Positions 18,106 to 25,444 of a stretch of DNA of 37,672 nt are shown piece after piece. Where the stretch lies: contig JAEYRA010000049.1 of assembly GCA_023409755.1 (NCBI GenBank), positions 1 to 37,672 on the forward strand, given 5' to 3'. The position numbers and the translations under genes were made by a program. This DNA comes from Bacillota bacterium (GTDB lineage Bacteria > Bacillota > Clostridia > Christensenellales > UMGS416). The notes under the pieces are model-generated. The model did not search any database and was not told the origin of the DNA. It was given only the letters and a program-made list of their open reading frames with translations. Each line of letters begins with the position of its first letter. Positions within the stretch are counted from its first letter, which is position 1.

Positions 18106-18886
18106 CCAGAATCAGCCGAAGGGGAAGCAGAAGATTGTGTGAAAGGAGTGGTTTGTCCGCCGTCTCCAGCGAATTGGCTGCCACCGAGGCCGCAATCCTC
18201 CCCTCCTTCCCCTCCTCCAGGGCCAGGGCCTGGGATACGGTCATCAGGGTGTGGTGCCTGTTGAGCCAGTGAATGTACTCCTTCAATGCTTTGCTGTCCT
18301 TGGTGTTGAAGTGGGTCAGCACGATGGACCCATTGCGGGTGTTACGCTTGATGTAGCGGGTGATGGACTCACCCTTGCGGATGGCACCCGTATAGGTGTC
18401 CACGCTCCAGCCGATGATCTCATACCCCATGGCGTGGAAGAGCTTCCCCAGCCGTTTGCTGGTGTTGCCCCCGCCCCCAGGCAGGCGCACCAGCTTGGGG
18501 ATTTCATAGTCCTTTCCCAACACCTCCTTTGCCAGCTTGTTCCACTTTTTCACATCTCTGCGAATGGCACTGTCGCTCATGTTCCTCATGTCCTGATGGT
18601 GCATGGTGTGGTAGCAGATCTCATTGCCGTCCCGCACGGCCTGCCGCCACAGTTTCTGGTTTGCCTTGAGTGCGTCCCCCACAAGGAAGAACGTGGCGTG
18701 AACGCCCTCCCGACGCAGGGCCTTCAGCACCCGCTCAATGGATGCCGCACCGTAGCCGTCGTCCACTGTCAGGCACACGACCCCGCCCGGCACGATGTTG
18801 ACCGACACCGATGCCCGGTGCGCCTGCGCCGGCGCACCCCAACAGAGCAGCGCCATTGCCAGCGCTGCCGCCCAAAACCGTTTCAT
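18101..18886 (-). CDS. Secreted polysaccharide deacetylase (NodB/CE4 family)
   Basis: 261 residues. Signal peptide at 1-22 (MKRFWAAALAMALLCW...AQA). All CE4 motifs are present: TVDDG (D42, D43), the metal-binding H93-x3-H97 in HTMHH, RLPGGGGN, GWSVDT, and VLTHF. Expected to remove acetyl groups from peptidoglycan or another N-acetylglucosamine polymer outside the cell. After the catalytic domain a short leucine-rich tail (LLSHNLLLPLRLILV) ends the protein. ATG 18886 has GGAGG 7 bp upstream. The gene is separated from nagB by a terminator, so its position next to nagB is suggestive but it is not co-transcribed. Confidence 0.92.
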   Translation of the reverse strand: MKRFWAAALAMALLCWGAPAQAHRASVSVNIVPGGVVCLTVDDGYGAASIERVLKALRREGVHATFFLVGDALKANQKLWRQAVRDGNEICYHTMHHQDMRNMSDSAIRRDVKKWNKLAKEVLGKDYEIPKLVRLPGGGGNTSKRLGKLFHAMGYEIIGWSVDTYTGAIRKGESITRYIKRNTRNGSIVLTHFNTKDSKALKEYIHWLNRHHTLMTVSQALALEEGKEGRIAASVAANSLETADKPLLSHNLLLPLRLILV

Positions 18887-18958
18887 CTCCCCACCTCCGT
18901 TGCCTACGTCCTGTGAGACGTGCGAGCCCCCTCCAAAAGTTTCCACTCCAGTCCTTCC

Positions 18959-18964
18959 ATTATA
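18959..18964 (-). promoter_or_regulatory. -10 element of the deacetylase gene
   Basis: TATAAT about 75 bp before the ATG; the -35 region (TTCATG, 17 bp away) is weak and lies in the tail of the nagB terminator. Confidence 0.4.
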
Positions 18965-18985
18965 TGAGCTGAACGCCGCGGCATG

Positions 18986-19014
18986 AAAAACCCGGCCGCA
19001 TTGCTGTGGCCGGG
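18986..19014 (-). terminator. Terminator of nagB
   Basis: CCCGGCC...GGCCGGG stem (18991-19014) followed on the minus strand by TTTTT. Confidence 0.88.
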
Positions 19015-19044
19015 ATAAAGGGAGAGATGATTTCGCTTGTCAGG

Positions 19045-19791
19045 TCAACCCGCGCAGCACTTCCGCTGGAAGCGTGCAGCGGCAGCGGTGTCCAGCACCA
19101 CAGTGACATCGGGGTGCCGCTGCAGGAGGCTGGCAGGCAGGTCGTCAGTCACCGGGCCGTGGAAGGCGTTATACACGATGTCGGCCTTCTCCTCCCCGGT
19201 GGCGATGAGGACGATCTTGCGCGCGGTCTGAATGGAACCCAGGCCCATGGTGAGCGCCTGATGCGGTACGTCGTCGATGCTCATAAAGAACCGGGCGTTG
19301 TCGCTGCGCGTGCGCTCGCTCAGCCGCACCACATGGGTCAGCGAGTCAAAGGACGTGCCCGGCTCATTAAAGCCGATGTGGCCGTTGCCGCCCACGCCCA
19401 GCAGGGCCAGGTCGGCGCAGCCGGCAGCGCGGTAAGCGGCCTCATATTGGCGGCACTGTGCTTCCAGGTCGGCCTCGCACCCCAGCGGCACATGGGTGTT
19501 TTCCGGCAGAATGTCCACGTGGGAAAATAAATTCTCTTGCATGTAACGGCGATAGCTCTGAGGATGGTCGGGTGTCAAGCCCACATACTCGTCGAGATTG
19601 TAGGTCGTCAACGAACGGAAAGACAAACCGTCGTTGCGGTGCATGGCAACCAGCGCCGCGTACACCGGTTCGGGCGTACCGCCGGTAGGCAGAATGAACA
19701 CGGGTTTGGAGTGGGCCATTAACTCATCACGCAGCAACTGAGCTGTCTTTAATGCCCAGCTTTGTAACGTTTCACAAACGATTATCTTCAT
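19045..19791 (-). CDS. nagB: Glucosamine-6-phosphate deaminase
   Basis: 248 residues. Converts glucosamine-6-phosphate to fructose-6-phosphate and ammonia, the reverse direction to GlmS. Motifs: PTGGTPEPVY (phosphate loop), NLDEYVGL (D67), and the active-site stretch GVGGNGHIGFNEPGTSF (H138, E143), with the Bacillota-type asparagine where the E. coli enzyme has aspartate. AAAGGA precedes ATG 19791. No nagA (deacetylase) gene adjoins it, unlike most nag operons. Divergent from the GntR regulator, with a matching operator overlapping its own promoter. Confidence 0.95.
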   Translation of the reverse strand: MKIIVCETLQSWALKTAQLLRDELMAHSKPVFILPTGGTPEPVYAALVAMHRNDGLSFRSLTTYNLDEYVGLTPDHPQSYRRYMQENLFSHVDILPENTHVPLGCEADLEAQCRQYEAAYRAAGCADLALLGVGGNGHIGFNEPGTSFDSLTHVVRLSERTRSDNARFFMSIDDVPHQALTMGLGSIQTARKIVLIATGEEKADIVYNAFHGPVTDDLPASLLQRHPDVTVVLDTAAAARFQRKCCAG

Positions 19792-19817
19792 GGCGAAAGT
19801 CCTTTCATCCATGGTAT

Positions 19818-19833
19818 AGTGGTCTATACCAAT
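19818..19833. promoter_or_regulatory. NagR/DasR-type operator
   Basis: AGTGGTCTATACCAAT (complement ATTGGTATAGACCACT) matches the operator type bound by GntR/HutC amino-sugar regulators (NagR/YvoA, DasR). A second, perfect dyad overlaps it: TGGTATAG-4-CTATACCA (19812-19831). The site touches the nagB -10, so binding should block nagB transcription; the ligand is expected to be an amino-sugar phosphate. Confidence 0.85.
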
Positions 19834-19860
19834 AATAATGGATTTAGGCACGATTTACAA
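19832..19860 (-). promoter_or_regulatory. Promoter of nagB
   Basis: -35 TTGTAA (19855-19860), 17-bp spacer, -10 TATTAT (19832-19837), directly followed by the operator. Confidence 0.65.
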
Positions 19861-19890
19861 GAGCAAACCCCTATCAAAATACTTTGATTG

Positions 19891-19899
19891 TGATATAAT
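19891..19899 (+). promoter_or_regulatory. Promoter of the GntR regulator gene
   Basis: Extended -10 TGA-TATAAT, about 32 bp before the GTG start; the -35 is poor. Confidence 0.55.
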
Positions 19900-19930
19900 C
19901 CCACTTTAGGAAATAAATGAGGTGTTACGC

Positions 19931-20695
19931 GTGGATCAGATCACCAGCCTGTTCGCAGGCCTGTCACTCGATAAAGATAGCCCGGTGCCTGCCTATTTTC
20001 AGATCAAGGATTACATCGAGCGGCTCATTGCCGAAAGACGCCTGAGGAGCGGCGACAAGCTGCCCTCGGAGCGTGATTTCTGCGATGCTTTCCCCATCAG
20101 CCGCATGACCTACCGCCAGGCGTTGACGACGCTCAAGCAAAAGGGTCTGCTGGTGCAGCAGCAGGGCCGGGGCACCTTCGTTGGCAGCCCCAAGGTGGGT
20201 CTGCAGCCCATGGATGTGCTGAGCTTCTCCGAAGCGCTGCACGGGCAGGGCTTGGCCCCCAGTGCGCGTACCCTGAAGAAGAAACTGCTGGACCCCACCC
20301 CGCCGGAGGTAGCCGCCGAACTGGGCTTAGCCGCCAACGGTACCGCGCTGTCATTGGTGCGCATGCGCCAGGTGGACGATGTCCCCGTCGTGGTGGAAAG
20401 CTCCTGGCTGGACGCCGAACGATTTGGTGCACTGATGCACACCAACCTGACCGACCGGTCACTGTACCGCATTCTGGAGGAAAAATTCCAGACCCGCATC
20501 GCCCGCCGACGGGAGATTGTGGAAGCCACCGCCGCCGACGAACGGCTGGCCAAAATGCTGTTGGTAGACCTCAATTCACCGGTGGTGCGCATCACCGGAT
20601 ACAACTACGGCGAGGATGGCCGGCTGGTGGAGTACGTCATCAGCCACTACCGCGGTGACCGCGCTCGCTTCATTTACGAGACGAAGGTACGCTGA
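19931..20695 (+). CDS. nagR: GntR/HutC family regulator of amino-sugar use (NagR-like)
   Basis: 254 residues. N-terminal winged helix (about 18-85): PAYFQIKDYIERLI, GDKLPSERDFCDAF, ISRMTYRQALTTL, GRGTFVG. C-terminal UTRA ligand domain (about 95-250) ending in YNYGEDGRLVEYVISHYRGDRARF. GTG 19931 is preferred over GTG 19922 because GAGGTG sits 6 bp before it. The divergent nagB gene and the operator between them support the NagR (YvoA) assignment; control is probably relieved by glucosamine- or N-acetylglucosamine-6-phosphate (family knowledge). Confidence 0.9.
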   Translation: MDQITSLFAGLSLDKDSPVPAYFQIKDYIERLIAERRLRSGDKLPSERDFCDAFPISRMTYRQALTTLKQKGLLVQQQGRGTFVGSPKVGLQPMDVLSFSEALHGQGLAPSARTLKKKLLDPTPPEVAAELGLAANGTALSLVRMRQVDDVPVVVESSWLDAERFGALMHTNLTDRSLYRILEEKFQTRIARRREIVEATAADERLAKMLLVDLNSPVVRITGYNYGEDGRLVEYVISHYRGDRARFIYETKVR

Positions 20696-20724
20696 ACGGT
20701 ATTCTGCCGCTTCAACAGACAGAA

Positions 20725-20749
20725 AACCCCGCCGGAAACCGGCGGGGTT
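20725..20749. terminator. Terminator after the regulator gene
   Basis: Perfect 11-bp stem AACCCCGCCGG / CCGGCGGGGTT with an AAA loop, between convergent genes; T-rich on the minus side, GTTT on the plus side. Confidence 0.8.
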
Positions 20750-20794
20750 GTTTGGCGTAGAATGTTCGCAGCACCGGCAGCTTTGGCCTGCCGC

Positions 20795-21736
20795 TTAGTC
20801 CCGCAAAGGCTCCTTCACCCCGCGCTTATGCAATTGAACGACGCTGGCGGCAGGCCTGCCCACCTCGGCGGTGAAAGCAGCCATGCTAAGGCTCAGGAGG
20901 GCCATGGCAGCCACGGCCAACGGCCCGCGCAGCGGCTCTAACACAGACAGGCAAAAGGCATCGAACTCTTGCCCCAGGAAGGCAGTAACAGGCGTGAGCA
21001 CGGTCAGCGCCGCCAGCTGCTCCGCCGTCCACCCGCTGGCAAAAGACAGCAACAATGCTGGTGCCGCAGCCAACAACCCATTGGCCAACAACACCGTGCC
21101 AAGCGTCGCCCCAAAAGCCGCTGACCGCCGCCACAGCAACCGGAGCACACCAACCAGCCCTGCAATTACCATCGCCAGCACGATGAGCCCATTGTCCCAG
21201 ACCGCCCAGGCCAGCCGCACTGGCCGCAACATTTGCTCCAGCCCATCCCCGTTGCCGGCGTTCCACTCCGCAGTGAAGGGGATGACCAGTGACAGCGTCG
21301 GCTTTTCGCTCAGCGACTGCCACAGGCCGGGTTTCAGCAGGGCTTGGGCCAGGTCATCCTCCATGGCCGGGAAACTCCGCACCCCCAGCAGCACCGGCAT
21401 CTCCCCACCCTCCAGGCCATAACGCACCACCTCGGGAGCACTGCCTGCCAGCACCGCGGCTATCCGCTCGGGCGGCAGGGCCTTGGCGGCCAGCACAGTG
21501 GCGTCCTCTGGGTCGGTGGTGCGCAGAGCATCGGCCGGCGCAGCTGCCAACACCCACCCGGTCCACTGGCGCAACAGCGCCTGAGATACGATGAGGTAGG
21601 CCGTCTGCTGTCGTCCGTCGTAAAAAGACGGCTGCAGTACCGTCTGACGCGCCAGCACACCCGCTTCGGCCACCAGGCACACCACCAGCAGCATCGCCGC
21701 TGCCACGACGGTCACCATGCCCTTCAGCACCCGCAT
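20795..21736 (-). CDS. Membrane protein of unknown function
   Basis: 313 residues, not recognised. An N-terminal hydrophobic helix (about 8-27) acts as signal or anchor, followed by an extracytoplasmic domain of about 150 residues (ARQTVLQPSFYDGRQQTAYL at its start), then three hydrophobic helices (about 178-200, 205-235, 268-295) and a short basic cytosolic tail. The topology resembles a sensor or assembly protein, but no known domain is visible. ATG 21736 has GGGGGTGG upstream; the frame reaches 21904 only through repeat DNA. No promoter is evident in the 55 bp between the start and the repeat array, so its mRNA may run through the array. Confidence 0.65.
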   Translation of the reverse strand: MRVLKGMVTVVAAAMLLVVCLVAEAGVLARQTVLQPSFYDGRQQTAYLIVSQALLRQWTGWVLAAAPADALRTTDPEDATVLAAKALPPERIAAVLAGSAPEVVRYGLEGGEMPVLLGVRSFPAMEDDLAQALLKPGLWQSLSEKPTLSLVIPFTAEWNAGNGDGLEQMLRPVRLAWAVWDNGLIVLAMVIAGLVGVLRLLWRRSAAFGATLGTVLLANGLLAAAPALLLSFASGWTAEQLAALTVLTPVTAFLGQEFDAFCLSVLEPLRGPLAVAAMALLSLSMAAFTAEVGRPAASVVQLHKRGVKEPLRD

Positions 21737-21791
21737 GTCGCCACCCCCTTTCTTCCTATCCTTTCCAGTTGCGCCGCAGGTAAACCGAGGC

Positions 21792-22230
21792 GGCCAGCGG
21801 CAGGATGCCGCAAGCCCAAGGGGCGTAAGGCGGCGCAGCCGCCATAGCGTGCCGGATGCACGCGTAAGCGCCGCTGTGGCCAGCGCCTGGATGGCGCAAG
21901 CCAAGGGGCGTAATGGCGGCGTATGCCGCCATAGCCGCAGGACGCGGCGTAAGCCCCGCTAGGGCCAGCGCCTTGATTGCGCAAGCCAAAGGGCGTAATA
22001 GCGGCGCAGCCGCCATAGCGTGCCGGATGCACGCGTAAGCCCCGCTAGGGCCAGCGGCAGGACACAGCAAGCCAAGGGGCGTAATGGCGGCGCAGTCGCC
22101 ATAGCGTGCCGGATGCACGCGTAAGCCCCGCTGTGGCCAGCGGCAGGATGCCGCAAGCCCAAGGGGCGTAATGGCGGCGCAGCCGCCATAGCGTGCCGGA
22201 TGCACGCGTAAGCCCGCTAGGGCCAGTGGC
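21792..22230. repeat. Five tandem 85-86 bp repeats, each with three hairpins
   Basis: Copies begin at 21792, 21878, 21963, 22049 and 22135, with the first bases of a sixth at 22221. Each unit holds three short inverted repeats; in copy 5: A GCGGCA-GGA-TGCCGC (22140-22154), B ATGGCGGC-gca-GCCGCCAT (22171-22189), C GCGTGC-CGGAT-GCACGC (22191-22207). Copy 2 differs in stems A (GCGCC/GGCGC) and C (GCCGC/GCGGC), both arms changing together. The loops of A and C keep GGA on the plus strand in nine of ten cases. Because 86 is not a multiple of three, the array is not protein coding. The rest of the gap (22231-22447) is AT-richer and shows only a weak promoter for the next gene. Confidence 0.93.
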
Positions 22231-22422
22231 CCAAGAAGCATGAGGCCACACCAACCGCCTGGCAGGACAGAGCGGAATCCCATGAGCTGTCACCAGCAAT
22301 CGAATTTTCCGCCGCAGTATGTTTGTAACAAAAACTCTGGGAGTGCTTTCCTGTCTTCCATCGGGAAATACACAGAATCCGCTGACGCGCATGATTCACG
22401 GATTGTCTGGCAAAACTAGGGG

Positions 22423-22428
22423 TACAAT
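22423..22428 (+). promoter_or_regulatory. Possible -10 of the small lipoprotein gene
   Basis: TACAAT, 19 bp before the ATG; no good -35 was found at the right distance (a TTGTCT lies 14 bp upstream). Confidence 0.3.
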
Positions 22429-22447
22429 TTTATTGGAGGATCAAAGA

Positions 22448-22666
22448 ATGATAAAACGGGTTGCGGTTCTTGCCACTGTTTTGGCACTGTTTTGTGTGAT
22501 GTTCATTGGGTGTAAGGCGGCCAATAAGGTCCCCGGTGTCTCTGCCGTTCATTCAGCCGTTAGTTCAGCGATTGCTTCCGCAGTACCGTCGCTTCCGCCC
22601 TCTACGAGCAGAACGGTTGTGCCGACGGCAACAGCCACAATCATGGCTACAGCAACGGCCAAGTAG
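22448..22666 (+). CDS. Small lipoprotein-like protein
   Basis: 72 residues. A basic start (MIKR), a hydrophobic core and FIGC (C22) form a lipoprotein-type signal, although F at -3 is not the most common residue. The mature part is only about 50 residues, rich in S, T, A, P and V, with no recognised domain. The N-terminal half resembles the start of the BtuF lipoprotein in this window (VA.L.TA.LAL...GCKAA), so it may derive from, or mimic, a substrate-binding lipoprotein leader. GGAGG lies 8 bp before the ATG. Located next to the repeat array in the lower-GC stretch. Confidence 0.65.
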   Translation: MIKRVAVLATVLALFCVMFIGCKAANKVPGVSAVHSAVSSAIASAVPSLPPSTSRTVVPTATATIMATATAK

Positions 22667-22692
22667 TTTCCAAGAAGGGTTTCCTCAACATA

Positions 22693-22729
22693 AAGCAGAT
22701 GCAGGTCAGCCGATGACTTGCATCTGCTT
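22693..22729. terminator. Long hairpin between convergent genes
   Basis: 16-bp stem with one G-T pair (AAGCAGATGCAGGTCA / TGACTTGCATCTGCTT), loop GCCGA, between the small lipoprotein and the methyltransferase genes. No strong U-tract follows, so a terminator role is likely but not certain. Confidence 0.6.
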
Positions 22730-22754
22730 ATGCATGTCTGGGCAGCAACTCTGT

Positions 22755-23453
22755 TTACTGTTTTTTACATCTTAAGAAATACTGGATCATCGGCCCGACC
22801 TTTTCTGCTCTTTGGATTTCAAAACGGTTGTGCAGCAGATCATCAAATTCCACCGGCGACAGATCATACCGGTCAGGTCTCCCCAAATGCGCCTCAATCA
22901 GCATCGCAACCCGCTGCTCCGGGCTTCCCATGTCTGGCACATCCAGCACAAACTTGCCACATGGCCGCATGATTCGATGGGCTTCCACGATTGCTTTTTC
23001 CACAAAGTCCTTCTCAAAGTACTCCAACACGCCGATGCATGCTCCAATGTCAAAAGAGTCGGCGGCAAAGGGTGTTTCGTGGATGCTTCCGCAATGCAAT
23101 GCCCCGACCGGCAGATTCCGCTTTGCCGCAACCTCACGAAGCAGCTCAATCGTCTTACTGCTGATGTCCACCCCATGATAGGTGGAAGGCCATTGGTCAT
23201 ACCCATTGAACATGAGATTGAGACAACACCCCAGATCGATGAAGCTCAACCCTACCTGGGGCGACAGAAACTCCCTGATTTCGTTTCGTCCGCTGTCAGA
23301 AGTGCCGCCTTCCTGCATCAACTTCTCATAGGTGGGGTACCCGGGGTCGTTTCTGATGTGCTCCGGCAAATCCTTGTATAAATCAATTCCCTTGCGCCCC
23401 ATCTCAATGGCTTTGTCGTAAGATTGTGCCACCAACTCCAGCTGGCTTTCCAT
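22755..23453 (-). CDS. SAM-dependent methyltransferase-like protein
   Basis: 232 residues, class I methyltransferase fold. Motif I reads FIDLGCCLNL (about 71-80) in place of the usual DLGCGxG, motif II HGVDIS, then FDIGACIGVLEYFEKDF (motif IV region) and MRPCGKFVLDVPD (motif VI). The glycine loop is altered, so SAM binding may be changed; the rest of the fold is intact. Substrate unknown. ATG 23453 was chosen over a longer frame to 23627 because GGGAG lies upstream and the added part has no family character. Lower GC than the neighbours; probably a single-gene unit with its own promoter. Confidence 0.8.
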   Translation of the reverse strand: MESQLELVAQSYDKAIEMGRKGIDLYKDLPEHIRNDPGYPTYEKLMQEGGTSDSGRNEIREFLSPQVGLSFIDLGCCLNLMFNGYDQWPSTYHGVDISSKTIELLREVAAKRNLPVGALHCGSIHETPFAADSFDIGACIGVLEYFEKDFVEKAIVEAHRIMRPCGKFVLDVPDMGSPEQRVAMLIEAHLGRPDRYDLSPVEFDDLLHNRFEIQRAEKVGPMIQYFLRCKKQ

Positions 23454-23514
23454 TGTGTTGGCTCCCTTCCCGCGCGAACCACGATGACAACTCGCATTGC
23501 AACAGCATTTCTCA

Positions 23515-23543
23515 AGGATATCAAAAAGCAGAACAGGTCGCAA
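23515..23543 (-). promoter_or_regulatory. Promoter of the methyltransferase gene
   Basis: -35 TTGCGA (23538-23543), 17-bp spacer, -10 TATCCT (23515-23520), about 62 bp before the ATG. Confidence 0.45.
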
Positions 23544-23617
23544 CGGTCCCCTTCCTTCGGTGGAAGCATGGTGACGATGACGGAAATGCGGTGCACGTCT
23601 GTTTTTACAGGCACGCA

Positions 23618-23647
23618 CAAAGGCCACCGCTTTCGCGATGGCCTTTG
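23618..23647 (-). terminator. Hairpin after btuD
   Basis: CAAAGGCCA / TGGCCTTTG with an inner CGC/GCG stem, 20 bp after the btuD stop. No U-tract, so it is terminator-like only. Confidence 0.5.
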
Positions 23648-23667
23648 CGCTACTCCTTGGTCCGTTC

Positions 23668-24435
23668 TTACCGCTCGTCGACGGGTGCCAGAAAGCGTCC
23701 GTCGGGGCTGCTCAATACAACCAGCTTTTGCTGGTAGATGGGTTCAAGAATTTCGGGGGTCAGGGCTTCCTCCGGCGGTCCGAAGCAAGCCACCCGGCCA
23801 CTGCACAGCACCAGCACACGGTGGGCATAACGCAGGGCCATGTTCAGGTCGTGCAGCACACACACGACCGTTGCGCCTTCCTCGGCCTTGCGCCGGAAGA
23901 GGGACAGCAGCCCCGCCTGATGGCGAATGTCCAGGTTGGCCACGGGCTCATCGAGCAGAAGCACCGGTGCCGCCTGTGCCAGCGCCCGCGCGGCGATGAC
24001 GCGCTGGGCCTCGCCACCTGAAAGCTCGGTGATGGGCCGGCCGGAAAAATCAGCCACGCCGGCTTCCTCCATCGCCCGGTGGGCGGCGGCGTAATCCTCC
24101 GGTCCCTCGCTGCCCAGTGCCGACACATAGGGGTTTCGGCCCATGAGCACGACCTCCCAGGCCGTGAAGGGGAACGACACTTGCGCTTGCTGGGTCACCA
24201 CGGCAATCTGCCGGGCGCGGGCCCGGGGCGAAAGACGACCCACGGCCTGCCCATCGAGCAGCACCGTGCCGGCTGTGGGCTGGGCAATGCCAGACAGCAG
24301 ACGCATCAATGTTGTTTTTCCTGAGCCGTTGGGCCCAATCACGGCAGTCATCTGCCCGGGGGCAAAGGTTGCGTCCACCCCGGCCAGCACTTCCTTGGTG
24401 CCGTAACGATAATGAAGACCGCGCACCTCCAGCAT
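23668..24435 (-). CDS. btuD: Cobalamin ABC transporter ATP-binding protein
   Basis: 255 residues. Powers import through the BtuC-type permease. Walker A GPNGSGKTT, Q-loop TQQ, signature LSGGEAQR, Walker B VLLLDEPVANLD, H-loop VLHDLN. The FepC/BtuD subfamily is shown by FPFTAWEVVLMGRNPY. AAGGGGGTG precedes ATG; the start lies one base after the permease stop, so expression is coupled. The substrate assignment comes from the cobalamin riboswitch at the head of the operon, not from the protein itself; related proteins move siderophores or heme. Confidence 0.92.
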   Translation of the reverse strand: MLEVRGLHYRYGTKEVLAGVDATFAPGQMTAVIGPNGSGKTTLMRLLSGIAQPTAGTVLLDGQAVGRLSPRARARQIAVVTQQAQVSFPFTAWEVVLMGRNPYVSALGSEGPEDYAAAHRAMEEAGVADFSGRPITELSGGEAQRVIAARALAQAAPVLLLDEPVANLDIRHQAGLLSLFRRKAEEGATVVCVLHDLNMALRYAHRVLVLCSGRVACFGPPEEALTPEILEPIYQQKLVVLSSPDGRFLAPVDER

Positions 24436-24436
24436 G

Positions 24437-25438
24437 TCAGCGCACCCCCTTGCGCAGCAGCAGCCAAATGAAGAAAGGCGCGCCGACGAGCGATGTGAGG
24501 ATGCCCACCGGCAATTCCAACGGTGCCAGCAGGTTGCGGGCCAGGGTGTCCATCACCAGCAGGAACGCGCCGCCCGCCACAAGGGCCAGTGGCAGCAAAC
24601 GCCGGTGGTCCGGCCCCACCAGCATGCGCAGGATGTGGGGGATGACCAAGCCCACAAAGCCGATGACGCCCGCTGCCGAAACAGCGCCTGCCGTGGCGAT
24701 GGCCGAGAAGACCATGAGCCGCAGCCGCAGGCGGTTGACATCGACCCCAAGGTGTTGGGCTTCCTCCTCGCCCAGGGCGATGAGATTGAGGGGCCTGCTG
24801 TGAAGGGCCATGCCCACGCTGCCCACAAGCACCAGAGGCAGGCACCACAGTACCTCCCCCCACCCGGCGGTGCTCAGGCTCCCCATCGTCCAGTAGAGCA
24901 TGGTCTCCATCTTGTCGCGGTTCACGCTCATCAGGAACGTCGTTGCCGCTGTGAGGATGGAGCCCAGCGCCACGCCGGCCAACAGCAGGCCGGAGGACGA
25001 CATGAGCCCGGTGACACGCGACAGACCGTATACCACGAAGATGGTGGCGATCGCGCCGACAAAAGCAAAGAGTGTCACCGGCCCCAAGCCGAAGGGCGTC
25101 TGATGTAAAGACAGCGCCATGGCGAGCGTCGCGCCAAAGGACGCGCCGGATGCCACACCCAGGATGTGGGGGTCTGCCAGGGGGTTGCGGAACATGCCCT
25201 GCATCGTGCCACCGGAAATGGACAGCGCACCGCCCACCAGCAGCGCCAGCGCAATGCGCGGCAGACGGATGCGCAGCACGATGAGCGTCGCCGTGGCGTC
25301 ACCCCCCAGCAGGGTGCGAAGGCTCTCCCCCGCGCCCATGCCCGCGCCAAAGAGAATCGCGGCGACCGCGCCTGCCACAAGCAGCACGATCGTCGCCGTC
25401 CACGTCAGCATCAGGGGTGTGCGGCCGGTTTTGTTCAT
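24437..25438 (-). CDS. btuC: Cobalamin ABC transporter permease (FecCD family)
   Basis: 333 residues, about ten transmembrane helices, FecCD family. Typical stretches: LPRIALALLVGGALSISGGTMQ, NPLADPHILGVASGASFGA, and near the end VIGFVGLVIPHILRMLVGPDHR, the loop that contacts the ATPase. Starts 6 bp after the btuF stop with only a weak ribosome binding site (GAGTGA), which suggests coupled translation. Confidence 0.93.
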   Translation of the reverse strand: MNKTGRTPLMLTWTATIVLLVAGAVAAILFGAGMGAGESLRTLLGGDATATLIVLRIRLPRIALALLVGGALSISGGTMQGMFRNPLADPHILGVASGASFGATLAMALSLHQTPFGLGPVTLFAFVGAIATIFVVYGLSRVTGLMSSSGLLLAGVALGSILTAATTFLMSVNRDKMETMLYWTMGSLSTAGWGEVLWCLPLVLVGSVGMALHSRPLNLIALGEEEAQHLGVDVNRLRLRLMVFSAIATAGAVSAAGVIGFVGLVIPHILRMLVGPDHRRLLPLALVAGGAFLLVMDTLARNLLAPLELPVGILTSLVGAPFFIWLLLRKGVR

Positions 25439-25444
25439 ATCACG

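Noticed and set aside
21792..22230. CRISPR array
   Set aside because: The whole 86-bp unit repeats, with no unique spacers between short repeats, and no cas gene is nearby.
21756..22400. Minus-strand repetitive protein encoded by the array
   Set aside because: The unit is 86 bp, so the frame shifts in each copy; the long open frames have no ribosome binding site and reflect GC-rich DNA without stops.
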